Shown here piece after piece: positions 1 through 10,552 of a DNA stretch of 64,000 bases; position 1 is the first letter of the stretch, and each line of letters opens with the position of its first letter. The notes beneath the pieces were generated by a model. The model searched no databases and was not told the origin of the DNA. It saw nothing but the letters and a program-made list of their open reading frames with translations. The DNA lies in assembly GCA_002049455.2 (NCBI GenBank), contig KV918851.1, positions 124,001 to 188,000 of the forward strand, written 5' to 3'. The DNA comes from Porphyra umbilicalis (Eukaryota > Rhodophyta > Bangiophyceae > Bangiales > Bangiaceae). Both the position numbers and the translations under genes were made by a program.

Positions 1-520
1 CAACTGAGGATGTCGAGCGGGCCAACTTAGTCTCCTTGCGGATCTTACGCGCCTTCTTGCGAAGCTTGCGCTTTTGATCCCGACGTTCGGTCGCTTGGCC
101 AATTGGCTCTGGACAAGAGGAAGACGACTCGCCCCCCTTGGGGTCGAGCTTGACCTTGGCCTTGCTCTTCATCTTGCGACGCGACTTTGTCGCCCGGGCG
201 TCGGACTGGATGCCCTCCTGGCGCATAGCCTCCACGCTTGCGATCGGGGCATCGTTGGCTTCCGCTAACGAGCGGTTAGTCGCTTGTTGGGCCGTCAGAC
301 GGAGACGAAGTGCCTCCACCTCCGTCTTAAGGCTCTCCGCGTGGAGCGGTTGGCCATAGGCCGCCGCGTTCAACGCAGGTGATCCCGAGAGGGAACCACC
401 TAGGGTATTGGCGTCTCGCGTGTTCGCACGAACGCCTCCCGGCGGGACGTAGTCGGAAGGCAGGGCGTTGCCCTTACCCTTCCCATTGCCACGGGGCCCG
501 TCGGCACCACCAGGGGTCAT
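1..520 (-). CDS. Gag-like N-terminal ORF of LTR retrotransposon (partial)
   Basis: A minus-strand frame is open from an ATG at 520..518 to the left window edge (173 codons, no stop). The product begins MTPGGADGPRGNGKGKGN, has a leucine/glutamate-rich stretch that could form a coiled coil (residues about 65-90), and turns strongly basic (KSRRKMKSKAKVKL, then RKLRKKARKIRKETK). A basic, low-complexity N-terminal ORF about 220 bp inside a putative LTR fits a retrotransposon Gag. No CCHC knuckle, protease or polymerase is visible because the rest lies outside the window. It could instead be an unrelated basic protein; the Gag call rests mainly on position. Confidence 0.5.
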   Translation of the reverse strand, partial: MTPGGADGPRGNGKGKGNALPSDYVPPGGVRANTRDANTLGGSLSGSPALNAAAYGQPLHAESLKTEVEALRLRLTAQQATNRSLAEANDAPIASVEAMRQEGIQSDARATKSRRKMKSKAKVKLDPKGGESSSSCPEPIGQATERRDQKRKLRKKARKIRKETKLARSTSSV

Positions 521-743
521 TGCTCAACCGGCAATGTGCCAACAGAAGCGCCCCGCGCTCCAATTGGAGATCACCACCCACGACGCCCAGCGTCGTGGCG
601 CACACAAGAGGGAGACGCGCCCCGCGCGTCAAGCCAATGGGTGCAATACCCGTCACCGTGCCACTTGGCAACAATAGACAGCTCTCGGGCACCGCGTGCA
701 GATGCACGCGGCAGGCAAGAGTATCCCCTGCTGCTCCACCAAA

Positions 744-1082
744 TGTGGGATGAATGACGTTGGTTAACTAACCAGTAAATGGCGACCGACCGTAGACGCG
801 CGATAAAGCGAACACTATCGCCTTAGGGCGAGGAAGAAGAACCTTCGTTCGTGCAACATCCGATGGGGAGCCGGGGGTGCCAACGACGGCGAACCCCGGT
901 CCCATGGTGCTTTTATTATCAGACGGTAAAGGGGCGGGGTCGATCGACCAAGCGATCCTAAAGATCGAATAACCACCAAAATAGAGACGATAAAAGAAAG
1001 GACAGATAAACAAAACGGAAGTAACCTCCCAAAGGGCGAGCCACAAGTCAGTTCAATCCTCCACGTGAATACTGACTAGTCA
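744..1082 (-). repeat. Putative 5' LTR (minus orientation)
   Basis: This 339 bp interval starts TGTGGG and ends TAGTCA on the plus strand, so it has TG..CA ends. On the minus strand it lies just upstream of the Gag-like ORF, followed by a TGGTGGAGCAGCAG stretch in the place expected of a tRNA primer site. It contains a GATAATAAAAG stretch that could be a promoter or polyadenylation signal. The Helitron reading frame resumes immediately to its right, as if this sequence had inserted there. The partner LTR would lie left of the window, so LTR identity cannot be proven here. Confidence 0.42.
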
Positions 1083-1650
1083 GGGGGGCTACCGGGCTCA
1101 ATATCCGAATATTAAGGAGATATGCTACAGCAGTGAGGAGTTAGCGGAGCTCTACACAGAAGAGTACCTCAACACGATCGACCACGCGTCCGTGCCGAGC
1201 CGCTCCATTCGGCCCAAGGTCTGTCTCCCCGCGATGCTTTTGCGCAACCTGGCGGCGCAGAACGGCGACTGCAATGGTAGCCGCTACATCGTCAAGCGCC
1301 TTGGTGCCAACATTGTCGTCGTGACGACCTTTGACGGCTCCCGCACTTTGATTGTCCCGCGGATTGACTGTGACACGTCCGATTGGGGGTTGCCGATGAC
1401 GATGCGTCGCCTAAAATTCCCTTTGCGTGTGGCGTTTGCGGCGACGATTAGCAAGGCGCAAGGTGCTACGTTGGAGCAGATTGAGATTTGGCTGCAGGAG
1501 CCCGTCTTTGGCCACGGGCAAGTGTACGTGGGAGCGTCAAGCGTGGGGGACTCACGTGTGCTTCACTTTGGAGCGCGGGAAAGCGCGTATGATGAGTCTA
1601 GAAGAATTTTCACCAACAACGTGGTGTACACGCAGTTGCTGAGTGACTAG
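1083..1650 (+). pseudogene. Helitron helicase C-terminal fragment
   Basis: The frame is open from the putative LTR boundary to a TAG at 1648-1650. It encodes the end of a Pif1-type Helitron helicase: ELYTEEYLNTIDHASVPS, then LPAMLLRNLAAQNGDCNG (family pattern MLLRNL..GLCNGTR), an IVPRID strand, then FPLRVAFAATISKAQGATLE (family FPL.LAFA.TINKSQGQTL, motif VI) and GHGQVYVGAS (GQ.YVALSR). There is no start codon, Rep domain or Walker A motif, so it is a 5'-truncated remnant, probably cut by the retrotransposon on its left. Helitrons replicate by rolling circle and need the missing parts. The family call is firm; the boundary is inferred. Confidence 0.85.
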
Positions 1651-1785
1651 CCTGTGTTCTTTTGCTGTTTGTTTGTGCCTACCTGCGGTACTTGCTTTGT
1701 TTTACTGCCGCGCTATGCTTTCAATGTTGGTTTAATGCTTTATCCGAGAGTTGCATTTTTCTTCACTTGATGTGATTAACGTGCA

Positions 1786-2430
1786 TCAAGACGAGGCCGC
1801 CTTTAGTCTTGCAACCAACATTTTGACGTGTGATCTTGGAACCAATTTCTCTGCACTTTTGCACATCCAAGAATAGCGATCAACGGCGGGCCTGCCCACA
1901 AAAAAAAAAGCTCGACCATAAACCAGAAAAACCCAAGCACACACACCCAGGATGACAACGGCGGGGCATGCCCGCCCTACGATTATCGAGTCTTCTTCAA
2001 TAAAATGCATCCGTAAGCGGGAAAAAAATCGTGGTTAACTTTCACCCAGCCCTGAGAAATTGATCAAACTTCACTCTGCTCTATCCACGTCCTCAAAGTT
2101 CGAACAGGTCGCATAAGATTCGCACACGTTTCACAGTCGCAATCGATCTTGCGACGGACATTTCGACGTCTGATCCTGCAACCAACTTCTCGACACCGTC
2201 TCGATACCCAGAATTGGCCCTCACGGGGGCGGACTTGCCCAATCTTGTATCCGCTGGACGTGAACAATCGGAAAACGAGAAGCGGACGTAACGGCGGGGC
2301 ACGTCGGCCTCACGGTTATCTAGTCAGAGCTCAATGAATGCATCGGATTGCAACGGAGAACAGTCCTGGTGAAACCTGACTCTGATCCCTCAAAATTCGC
2401 ACAGGTGCGACAAAGTTCGCAAAGGTCCGG
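1786..2430. repeat. Two diverged tandem units of about 300-340 bp
   Basis: The stretch after about 1806 is repeated after about 2146. Matching blocks include cttgcRaccRacattt, gacgtgtgatc/gacgtctgatc, a GGCGGGGCA hairpin (1960 and 2293) and, past the hairpin, tcaataaaatgcatcc versus tcaatgaatgcatcgg. A further match, cctcaaagttcg versus cctcaaaattcg, occurs at 2091 and 2388. Copies differ by many substitutions and indels. The short hairpin followed by TATCTAGT resembles a Helitron 3' end, but similarity continues beyond it. Confidence 0.6.
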
Positions 2431-3574
2431 CTTTTTTACTGTATTTACTGGCCTGTGACCGTCGGGCTTCACAGCTTCTAAACGCCGCGTTTCTGTGCTC
2501 TTAATCACCCTCAACACGGCGCGCAAACGCCAGGACATCCATGCCACGGTCACAGCCAAAAAGACGGCCGGCAGGCCCCTCCTGAATGGACTTACGAGCC
2601 CATTCCAGAATTCCGCCTGGCTTACGGGGCGGCTATTGCGCGCTGCAATCTACGTGCGACGCGACGTGATTTTGCACGTCCTGCGCTGCCTTATCTGGGG
2701 CTGATTTTTTTTGCGGCTCTGTGATCATCTATTGGTCACATATAACCTGTAAGGAGTCGGCTCGGCGAATGCACTTTCGCCTCTTCTCACGAGATATGGT
2801 CCGGGGTCCACAAGAAGCATCTCGGTGGTCCGGTGGCCTCAGGAGTGCGCGCGACAAAATCGGCCTCCTGGGGACCGCTGCTGGCCCGATTGCAGGCAAC
2901 CGTCGTCCCGCGCCGCTACCACAGCCCCATTCCAGGCCGTCGCTACTGCCCCCGCGCTCGCTGCCGCCGCCGCCACCACCGCCACCTCCGCCGCCCACGC
3001 CACCGCCACCCTCCGTGGGCGCCCCGCCGTCGCCGGGCGCGGTGGCCGCCGCCACCGCCGCCCACCTCGCTGTCGCCGCGCGTGGCGGCCGTGCCCGCTC
3101 CGCTCACGCCGAGCGGGGCGGCCGCCACGCGCGCCGCTCGCCTCTCTTCCGCCGGGCGTTGCGGCCGCCGCCACCGCCGCCCACCCCAGTGCCACCAGGC
3201 GTGGCGGTCGCCACCACCGCGATCTGCCTCGCTGTCACCGAGCCAAGTCCGTCACGATTGCCTCAGCGGCTGCACTACCGGGCGTTGCGGCGGGTAGTGC
3301 AATGATTCAAGCGCCCATCCTCTTCCCTGCCAGCGTGTCCGCTCGACGGCGCGGCTGTGGCGACCCCAGGCCTTGCCGCCGGGCTGCCAAGTCCTATCAT
3401 CCTTTTGCCGCTTGTGAAAACGGTCAATGGAGCGACGTCGGGGGGGCTTCCTGTTGCACCCCCCTCATATCTACGATCGCGTCGAAAATGAAGTGATGGT
3501 AGTCGCGTCGTCTTCATTTAGCGTGTGCGTGGTGCCCAAGGACTTGCAGCGCGTTTCCCAGCCACTTACGCAGC
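2431..3574. other. No gene recognised; CCG-rich low complexity
   Basis: From 2920 to 3250 the sequence is CCG/GCC simple repeat, giving overlapping Arg/Pro/Ala-rich frames on both strands with no family resemblance. The flanks show no motif, repeat or coding signal I can support. Confidence 0.6.
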
Positions 3575-6048
3575 ATGTTGACGATGAGGATTGAAGCGGC
3601 ACTGGCGAAGAGAACGAAAACGACGGGGCAGGTGGAGACAATAGAGATCCGGCGCCCTGTGTTGTGGAGGAATGACCCATCCAACGGCGGCGCTGCGGGC
3701 GGGACAAGTGCACGTAGTCCTGCTCCACCTAACGCGGACGAAGCGGCCGCTGCGGCGGCCACGGGGGCGGCAGCGACGACGGACACGGGGGCGGCTGCGG
3801 CGGCAACCACGGGGGCGGCCGCGACGGCGGCCACGGGGGCGGCCGTATTGCCGGCCTTAGCAGGTGCTGAGGAGGTAACCTCATGCGGGTCGTCAACGCC
3901 GTCGACCTCACATTTTCCAATTGCGGCAACTGCGTCATCATCACGCAGGCGCCTGCTACATGCTGCTTTATCGGAGTCAGACAGTGCCTTAACGGTGAAC
4001 CTCATGCTGCCCAGCCCGACCGGCATGCCGGTGCGCACCGCTGCTGCTGACCGCACTCCCACACCCGTGGATGCTGATACGCTCTTTCAAGAGTATTTCC
4101 GGCAGCTGCGTGCTGAGGTGGACCGAACAGCACGAATGTCAGGTACCCTATCCGTGCCTTGTGAGGTCGTTCACGGAGCTCAAGTACCTATTACGGTGGC
4201 GGCGCTCGACCCGATCCAGACATGGACCCAGTACAAGGATGTCAATCTTTTGGCGCTGTGCAGCTGCACTGGTATACCAGGGCTCGGTCGCTCCACCGTG
4301 AGAAGGCTTCCCATGGAATTTGCGGAGATTGAGGCAGCACTGGGTCGCAGCAGCACGTGGCGGCATGCAACGGCGCTGCCGCGCGCCTACGAAGAGCTCG
4401 GACACAGAGTCGGCGCCGTGAGCCTCCCAGAATTCTTCCTGGCGTGCCCTTCTTTTCGTGGTTCGCGGAGCAATGGCGATGATGGCGACGCTCCGGTCGG
4501 GACGCTCACATATCTCTTCATGTACTCGGGCAAGCGCAACAAAGTCCCAAGTCACGCCGTCTACTACAACCATGCGTGGGAGACAGTAGTCGTGCGGCCA
4601 ACGTCTAACAATTTCAAGCTGGCGACCTGCTGTCACATTCCATGCGAGACCCGGAGGTGGGGTTGTATACACGCCAAGGCAGTGAACAAGGTGACGCGGG
4701 TCGATGCGTCATAGTCCGTGGATCGGGCAGAGCTGGAGCGGGAGGACACCATGCAGTTCGGTCCCATCGGCATCCTCAACGAAAAGGGCGCGGCGACAGG
4801 GCCACCTCCGGTGGCGCCCCTCACGCAGACGAGGCTGCCGTCGAAGGCATCGGCCCCGCGGCACAAGCGGCAGTACCGAAACACGATTCCCTGTGCCGCC
4901 GAGGTCGCCATGTGCGACTCGTACAGTGCTACCCTCGATGCACTCCGAGATCGCAAGGAGGACCACGTCCTGGTCCCTGCACACGCGGAGGAAACCTGTC
5001 TTGATTGTAGGCTGGCTCGCAACGGCAAGAGGCCCACGACGTGGTCGGCATTTCGTTTCACCATGCGTGGTCGGCAGCAGATTGACGCGGGTATTTGGAC
5101 GTGCAACAACGGCCACGTCGTGCACTACGACGGTGCAGAGGACGGCTTGTTTGCTACCTCCCCCGAGACGGTGCACGTGCGGGCTTTCTCGGAAGCGGTG
5201 TTGGGCATCTGCGTGATTTCCCAGTCAACCATGGCGGCGACGGCTGAGTATCTTACGAGCCTGTGTGAAGCGGGAGGTAAGTGGGTGGATGCGTTGCTTT
5301 ACTCGAGACCGGTCTGAGGCGCGAGGCCAGCAGCCTCTTACCCCCCCCTCGTGTGCCCCTCTCTCAACGTCCTGGAGGCACACCCCCGCCAACGCAGTGA
5401 CAGGGCCCACATATCGCGACGCCAATCAAGGGGCCCACGAGAATCTCCCCGAGCTCAGCTCCAAAATGAGCTCCCATCGAGATCCAAGTACGAGTAATTA
5501 CATCACCCTCATACAGCAATGCATGTCAAAGGTACAGACAAACAAGCCGATCACCGCATAAGTACTCCTGGACTTTTCCAGGCAGTCCGCGGTAACTCCG
5601 ACTTACCAGTGCGGTCTTGGGGGGCTGGCGTAACAGCCTGCTCCGAAACACAGGCGCATACAAGGAGGGCGAGCAAAGCCAAGCGCGGCAGTTGCTGTCG
5701 GATGCCTGTGGGGAGTTCTCCGAGATGTTGGTGATCCCCGACGCTACGCTCAACTGCGGCAAGTGCGGGGCCGAGGAGGCGGAAGGTGGGCGCTTTGATT
5801 GCGTCTTAATGGAAGGGCAGATCTTGGCCGTTCTACAAGAGCACATCTTACCGATGCTGCGACCTGGAATGGACGCCCCCAGAGTGAGCCTCACGATTAC
5901 GTACGCATGCGCGGTGCGCAACGCAACCATGCGTGCAGTGATACGGCACCGTGTTCGCTCGGGGGCGGAGGATCCAGTGGCTCTCACTACGGATGAGGTG
6001 TGCAGGTACCGGGCTTTCATGGTTGAGCCGTTCTCGGAGCGCCCTTAG
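3575..6048 (+). pseudogene. KDZ-type transposon protein, SWIM/Cys-cluster N-terminal part
   Basis: I read exons 3575..4690, 4757..5276 and about 5398..5531, then a further block ending at a TAG at 6046. Introns 4691-4756 and 5277-5397 have GTGACG and GTAAGT donors and CAG acceptors and keep the frame. The start of the fourth block is unclear. Residues run from an Ala/Thr-rich N-terminus to a SWIM-like cluster (CCHIPCETRRWGCIHAKAV), a second cysteine block with CLDC, WTCNNGHVVHYDGAEDGLF, and a CGKCG..RFDCVLMEG block. This order resembles the cysteine-cluster N-termini of Kyakuja-Dileera-Zisupton (KDZ) transposases. The frame continues past the TAG into the next feature, so the stop is probably a nonsense mutation. 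Family call by pattern only. Confidence 0.6.
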
Positions 6049-7477
6049 CCCCCGCCACCTCCGACAGAGACTAATCGTGGTCTGAGGACGCCCGCTGACG
6101 CAGAGGCGGCGCTGCAATGGGCATCTGTCAAGCTTTTCTCGACATTTTTCGACGTGCCCAACGTTGAGACGGTCATCGACTTCTGGGTTGCTCGGCGCGC
6201 GGCTGCTGCCGACTCCCCGGCTGGGAGTGAAAACGAGAGCTACTTGACTTGGTGAGCGACGACGGCAGCGCGTCGGACTACTCAAGCGACGAGATTCGCA
6301 TGTCGGCAGAGGAGGAAGAGGAAGCCGTGGAGAGCAGCGATTACTCCGTGGCGGCGGGCGCAGACATACACAAGACCCACCGGGCGACGGCCAACCCTAC
6401 TACGAGATCCCTCGCGGCCTTGGAGTCCCCACAGGGTGACCTACCGGGCCCTCAAGTCGCAGCAGGCTCATCTGGCGTTGATAAAGGACTCTAAGCCTTG
6501 GCCCTGCACGGGTCGGCGGCATCAGGGTCTGCGACCTCGTCCACGGTGCCCCCATTCACACCCCCGTCGGTCGGCGACGGTACGGAGTTTTTTTCTGTCT
6601 ACGCCGGCGGGAGACGACGGTGATACACAGCCACCGGCGATTGAGTCAATATACGTTGAAGTGGAGAAGACCACATGCTCGTGGGCGGTGCCCCTCTCCT
6701 CCGTGCAGCCCGCGTCGGAGCAGCGGAGCGATAACGTCTTCGCCTTCCTAAAGAATCCGGCCCACTCGACGCCCAGGTTGACACAGGCGGGCATGCAGGC
6801 CGTCAACGCGGCATTCAATTAGAAGCGTACAACCGACTTTCTTCCCATCGCCCAAGTTAGCGCAGGCCCGTTGGTCAAGGACAAATTTTCGCGCCTGCTC
6901 TCTCGCCAGTGGCTTGATGACGAGGTGCTCAACGCCTACGGCGCTCTCCCGGAGCAGCGCATCAAGAAGACACTGACGACGAACCCATCAGCGCCCAAGC
7001 ACTTCTCTTTAAACACGTTCTTCTACCATCGGCTCTGGCACCGCGGCCACTACTCGTACCAGATGGTCAAGCGGTGGATAAAGATGGTCGAGGTGTTCTC
7101 TAAAAAACCACATTTTTATTACTATCAACTTCGCCGGCTGCCATTGGGTCTTGATGGTTGAGGGCGTCGGTGCCGAGGCAGGGACCATTTCCCTTTCCGA
7201 CTCCCTGGGCGCGCAGCCAGGGCGAACCATACTTTCCATACGGCAATGGCTCAATGACGAGGCCGACGACAAGAAGAATCCCCAGCGCGAGTGGGTGATA
7301 CAGTACCCCGCCTGTCGCCAACAAGAGAGCACGGATGACTGCGGGGTGTTTACATTGATGAACATGGACTTCATTGCCCGCCCGTTGGACCACTCGACGA
7401 TGACCAAGAGTACGGCCTACTACCGATACGGCATAGCCGCTGACATTCTCGTAGGGTACGTGGGCGGGCAGGGCTGA
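6049..7477 (+). pseudogene. Acidic linker and Ulp1-type (C48) cysteine protease, broken
   Basis: Continuing the frame after the TAG at 6046 gives EAALQWASVKLFSTFFDVP and VETVIDFWVARR, then an acidic DDGSASDYSSDEI stretch reached by a frame change near 6247. A TAA (6492) and a TAG (6820) also interrupt. From about 6868 the Ulp1 fold is clear: RQWLDDEVLNAY, FSLNTFFYHRL, GCHWVLMVEG (catalytic His, codon 7142), SLSDSLG (Asp) and RQQESTDDCGVFTLMN (Gln and Cys). A six-A run (7102-7107) shifts the frame once inside the domain; five A would give one continuous domain. All four catalytic residues survive. Ulp1 enzymes cleave SUMO; related domains occur in several transposon families. This copy cannot make an intact protein as assembled. 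Confidence 0.72.
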
Positions 7478-7489
7478 TGTGCTGCGCGG

Positions 7490-7675
7490 GGCGGAGAGCG
7501 GTGCCGCAGTTGGTCGTCGTGGTTTGACGAGGCTTGAACGAGCAATGGGTTTTACGAGAGGGATGGGGGAGCGGGGGCAGTAGTGGTGCCACAGATGGTC
7601 GTGATGGTTGGATGAGGCTTAAACGAGTCATGGGTTTTACAATTGGCTCGGGGGAGACGGGGCAGTTGGTCGCGT
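7490..7675. repeat. Two-copy tandem repeat, about 90-100 bp
   Basis: gtgccgcagttggtcgtcg, gacgaggcttgaacgag and atgggttttacga are repeated about 95 bp downstream as gtgccacagatggtcgtga, gatgaggcttaaacgag and atgggttttacaa. A third partial match (ggcagttggtcg) lies near 7660. It follows the Ulp1 stop directly. Confidence 0.6.
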
Positions 7676-7967
7676 CATGGTTGTCTGTGCCAGCAAGTGC
7701 ATGAATATCTTCCAAACTTACCGTGCTAGGCTCGTCATACGGTATGCGATAAAGCACAGGATCTTGCGCACCCGTCGGTACGTGCTCTATGTCGACATTG
7801 ACGACGGTGGTCTCCGCCCTGGCAGGCGCCCGTCTTCATCGTCCTCGCCAACGAGCCTGCCGTGTACCCAGCGACAGAGGAGTAACCCTAAAATTGCCGG
7901 TCTTCCGGGTGAAACAAGAGAGGAGGGCAACCTCGAAACTGAAACAAACCGATGCTTGGGCTCAATA

Positions 7968-8464
7968 CAGTCAGTCTCCGTTCATATCCCACCCTTTGGA
8001 AGAACAGGTGTCGTTGCCGTGTTGCACAGTCGCTTTTGAATACGTATGTAGCCCGCTCGTCCGGAGCCGCACTTACTGATTCAAATGCGGACTGCTGACG
8101 CTGGAAGAGTTGATCCGGGGTCTTGCAACATGCGCATCCGACTTCACGGATCGGACTCTCTGTCTCAATGCAGCACGGAAAGAGATGCTGGGGCACCTCC
8201 AGATGGCCAGTGTACCACTCTTTAAGCACAAAGACAGTCCATGACGCACCAGGGCATGCTCATGGACACTCTGGACGACTCTCTGGCGGTGTGAGGTCTC
8301 CGTCAGGGCAGATGTGGAGTCGATTGCGATCCACTTGCAATCGTAGTTCTTGATCTGAAGTCGACCTCAGTCCAGAAGCAGTCGTCCAATTCACGAAACC
8401 GATCGAATACCGTCCATATCCCAGCAGGCCAGCATCCGGACGGGATATGAATGGAGACTGACTG
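7968..8464. mobile_element. Tc1/mariner-like MITE with TA target duplication
   Basis: The 497 bp element is bounded by inverted repeats: left CAGTCAGTCTCCG then TTCATATCCC, right GGGATATGAA then TGGAGACTGACTG. That is 23 bp with one mismatch. Each end abuts a TA (7966-7967 and 8465-8466), the usual target duplication of the Tc1/mariner/pogo superfamily. No transposase frame lies inside, so it would depend on another element. A further internal copy of the CATATCCC motif occurs at 8414. The terminal repeats and duplication are visible; the superfamily is inferred from TA and CAG ends. Confidence 0.72.
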
Positions 8465-9404
8465 TAGAGATAAAGCAAGTTGCGTGTGCATTCCGTGCCA
8501 CACTCTCAAAATGACGCCTTTTGAAAGGCTATCGCCCAAACTTTCCCATCGACAGAAGAAATTTAGACATACATACATATACATGCACAGCCCGAAATCC
8601 TCTTTCAGCGAAGAGCCGCACAGAATCTCCGAGGGGTTGCGATGATTCTTGTCTCAGGGTGAAATCGTGGCAGCTGGCACCAGTGAGATGCTGTGCAGGC
8701 ACTCAACTGCGCCACCTGCGAGCACAATTATGAGCGCTTCTTTCCGCACGAGATGGACAGTTTGCCTGACCTCTCGACTGCACCTGGGAAGATCGGCCCG
8801 AGCGGCCACCGTGCCTCGGTTGGACATGTCTCTGGCGCGCTGCATTCCATTGCCACGCGGCCCATTGATTGCTTTTCTCGATGGCACCGTACTTGCCCTC
8901 AGTCGGTGCTCCCTCCACAGTGGCGCTCGTTGCGGCCCGCTTGACACCACCAGGTGAACAGCCACCGAGCCCACTTGAAGGCCATCTGTGGGCCCCCCGC
9001 AACGGCGAGTCAACTGTACCTGTGTGACCGCGTCTCTGCCGTTCAGGTGGTCCGTGACGACCCGCAAGATGGGTATCCGTCCCCTCCAGGCTTGCTGTCT
9101 GCTGTCCCTCCCGACTGCGACGACGTTTGTCTTGCCAGCCTGGCCACGGCAAACACCGCCTCCCGCCGCCGCTGTCTGGCTCTCAGCCGTAGCCGCTCCA
9201 TGTTTCCTGTTTGCTCACCATGGGTGGCTTCTCCACCGCACTGGCAGATACGCCCCGTCCTCCTCAATTGGGATACATTGAAGGCAATGGTACAGCGGGG
9301 GACATACCGTTTCACCTGTCCCCGTATCGTGAGGGCGAAGCGTAGCTGGTTGGCGTCACGCAGATGCCGGGAGACTTGCCGTCGGCCGAGCATGGGCTGT
9401 TTTT
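8465..9404. other. No gene supported; possible transposon exon debris
   Basis: One short plus-strand stretch (8693-8800) reads CATCEHNYERFFPHEMD, which could be a stray exon with a CxxC pair. It has no visible partner exons. Other frames look random. Confidence 0.4.
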
Positions 9405-9845
9405 GTGCTGCCTCTGTCTTTGGACGAGCCCCTCCTTCCGACAGAGTTCCGCCAGGCAGCCGGGCCGGCTGCCATGTTGATGCCGGCGGCGACGCCGACG
9501 GACGACTCGCTAATGGGCGCAGAGGCGCTGCCGACGCCCGAGGAGCCGCATGTGAAGGACCTCGTGGGGACCGGCGACTCCGTTGCGTCTGTGGGCACGG
9601 TCGCCGACCCCTACAAGGAAGAGAAGAATCTGTTGGCCGGAAACCTGCTCGTGGAGCAGAGGCTGTCTCCAGGAGATTTGGCAGAGACGGACGCGTCGGG
9701 GCAAACGCAGGATTCGGTGGAGAGCGACAACTTGCGAGCAGCAGAAGCGGACCTGCTGATGATAGCGGCGGAGCCGTCTGCCGAGCCCGTGGCCGAGCGG
9801 GTGGCGGAGCCCATGGCCGTTGACTCTGCGGCGGAGTTTTTCTGA
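9405..9845 (+). CDS. Hypothetical acidic protein, C-terminal part
   Basis: A 146-codon frame with acidic, protein-like composition: PTPEEPHVKDLVGTGDS, DPYKEEKNLLAGNLL, then an SAEPVAERVAEPMAVDS tail. Its initiator is not certain. It lies between the KDZ N-terminal/Ulp1 remnant and the KDZ core remnant on the same strand, so it may be another piece of that decayed transposon. No domain was recognised. A larger antisense frame across the same bases is judged a shadow because this one has the better residue pattern. Confidence 0.35.
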   Translation: MLPLSLDEPLLPTEFRQAAGPAAMLMPAATPTDDSLMGAEALPTPEEPHVKDLVGTGDSVASVGTVADPYKEEKNLLAGNLLVEQRLSPGDLAETDASGQTQDSVESDNLRAAEADLLMIAAEPSAEPVAERVAEPMAVDSAAEFF

Positions 9846-9987
9846 CTGCGCACAGATTTCTTTCCAGCAACGGGCTAACCGGACGTTGAGAAAGACCGAT
9901 GGATGACCGTCCGTACGTTTATCTCAGAGATGCTGGCGGAGCCGGTTATCCCTCGGGGGGGACCGCCGGGGGGACCGGCGTTCTGTA

Positions 9988-10059
9988 AGCGGTCCCCCCA
10001 GGGATGGTAAGTTGGAATAAGCCGATGTATTCTTGGGCGGGACCGCTGGGGGGACCGCT
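9988..10059. repeat. 14 bp perfect inverted repeat
   Basis: AGCGGTCCCCCCAG at 9988-10001 pairs with CTGGGGGGACCGCT at 10046-10059, with 44 bases between. Related GGACCGC/GGTCCCC strings occur at 9958-9980 and 10515-10535, giving a small local cluster. Confidence 0.6.
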
Positions 10060-10220
10060 CGGCACGCGGGGGACCGCGCACGTCCGCGCCGCACCCTCCA
10101 CATCTACATGACGCACTCGAGAGGTTTGAGAACCGAAGCGGGAGCCGACGTGCAGCGCTCCCAGGTGAATTTCCAGATTTAGAGATTGACGTTTTAACCT
10201 CTGCCGTCTGCGGGCCGCGG

Positions 10221-10433
10221 TGCAGTGTTTTCCGGGGCAAATCCTAGTGGCAGCCACGCTCCGCTCTGCGCGAAAAACGCAGTTTCATCTCGGCACCCTC
10301 GGGGCCCGGCTCCGGCGCTGCGCGCCTCCGCTGCGGGCCCCGAGGGTGCCTCGCTGACACTGCGTTTTTCGCCGCAGTGCTCGCTACCAAATTCATATAG
10401 AAAGATGATACGTGCATTCCGGGACATGCGATT
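10221..10433. repeat. Dispersed foldback repeat, copy 1
   Basis: About 212 bp nearly identical to 29090-29301. It contains a long imperfect hairpin (10270-10372): the left arm starts GCGAAAAACGCAGT and runs to CCTCGGGGCCCG, the right arm starts GGGCCCCGAGGGTGC and ends CGTTTTTCGC. Arms are about 39 nt with a few mismatches. The repeat continues past the hairpin to tgcattccgggacatg. No coding capacity; no obvious terminal duplication. Confidence 0.8.
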
Positions 10434-10552
10434 GGTTGCATAGTGATGACAATCGACCAATGAAATTGTGGCGCTCTGCTGTCAGCAACCAAATCAAGTC
10501 GTCTTCAAGTCCCCGGTCCCCCCGGCGGTCCCCCTACCCCGAATGAGAGTAG

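Noticed and set aside
2320-2324. CTAGT as a Helitron 3' terminus
   Set aside because: The duplicated unit stays similar on both sides of it, so it does not mark an end here.
6046-6822. TAG reassigned as a sense codon
   Set aside because: Several frames here end at TAG in expected places (1648, 23980, 45764), and TGA and TAA also interrupt transposon frames.
9043-9870. 275-codon minus-strand frame
   Set aside because: Antisense to a better acidic frame; Pro/Arg/Ser-rich composition typical of a GC shadow.
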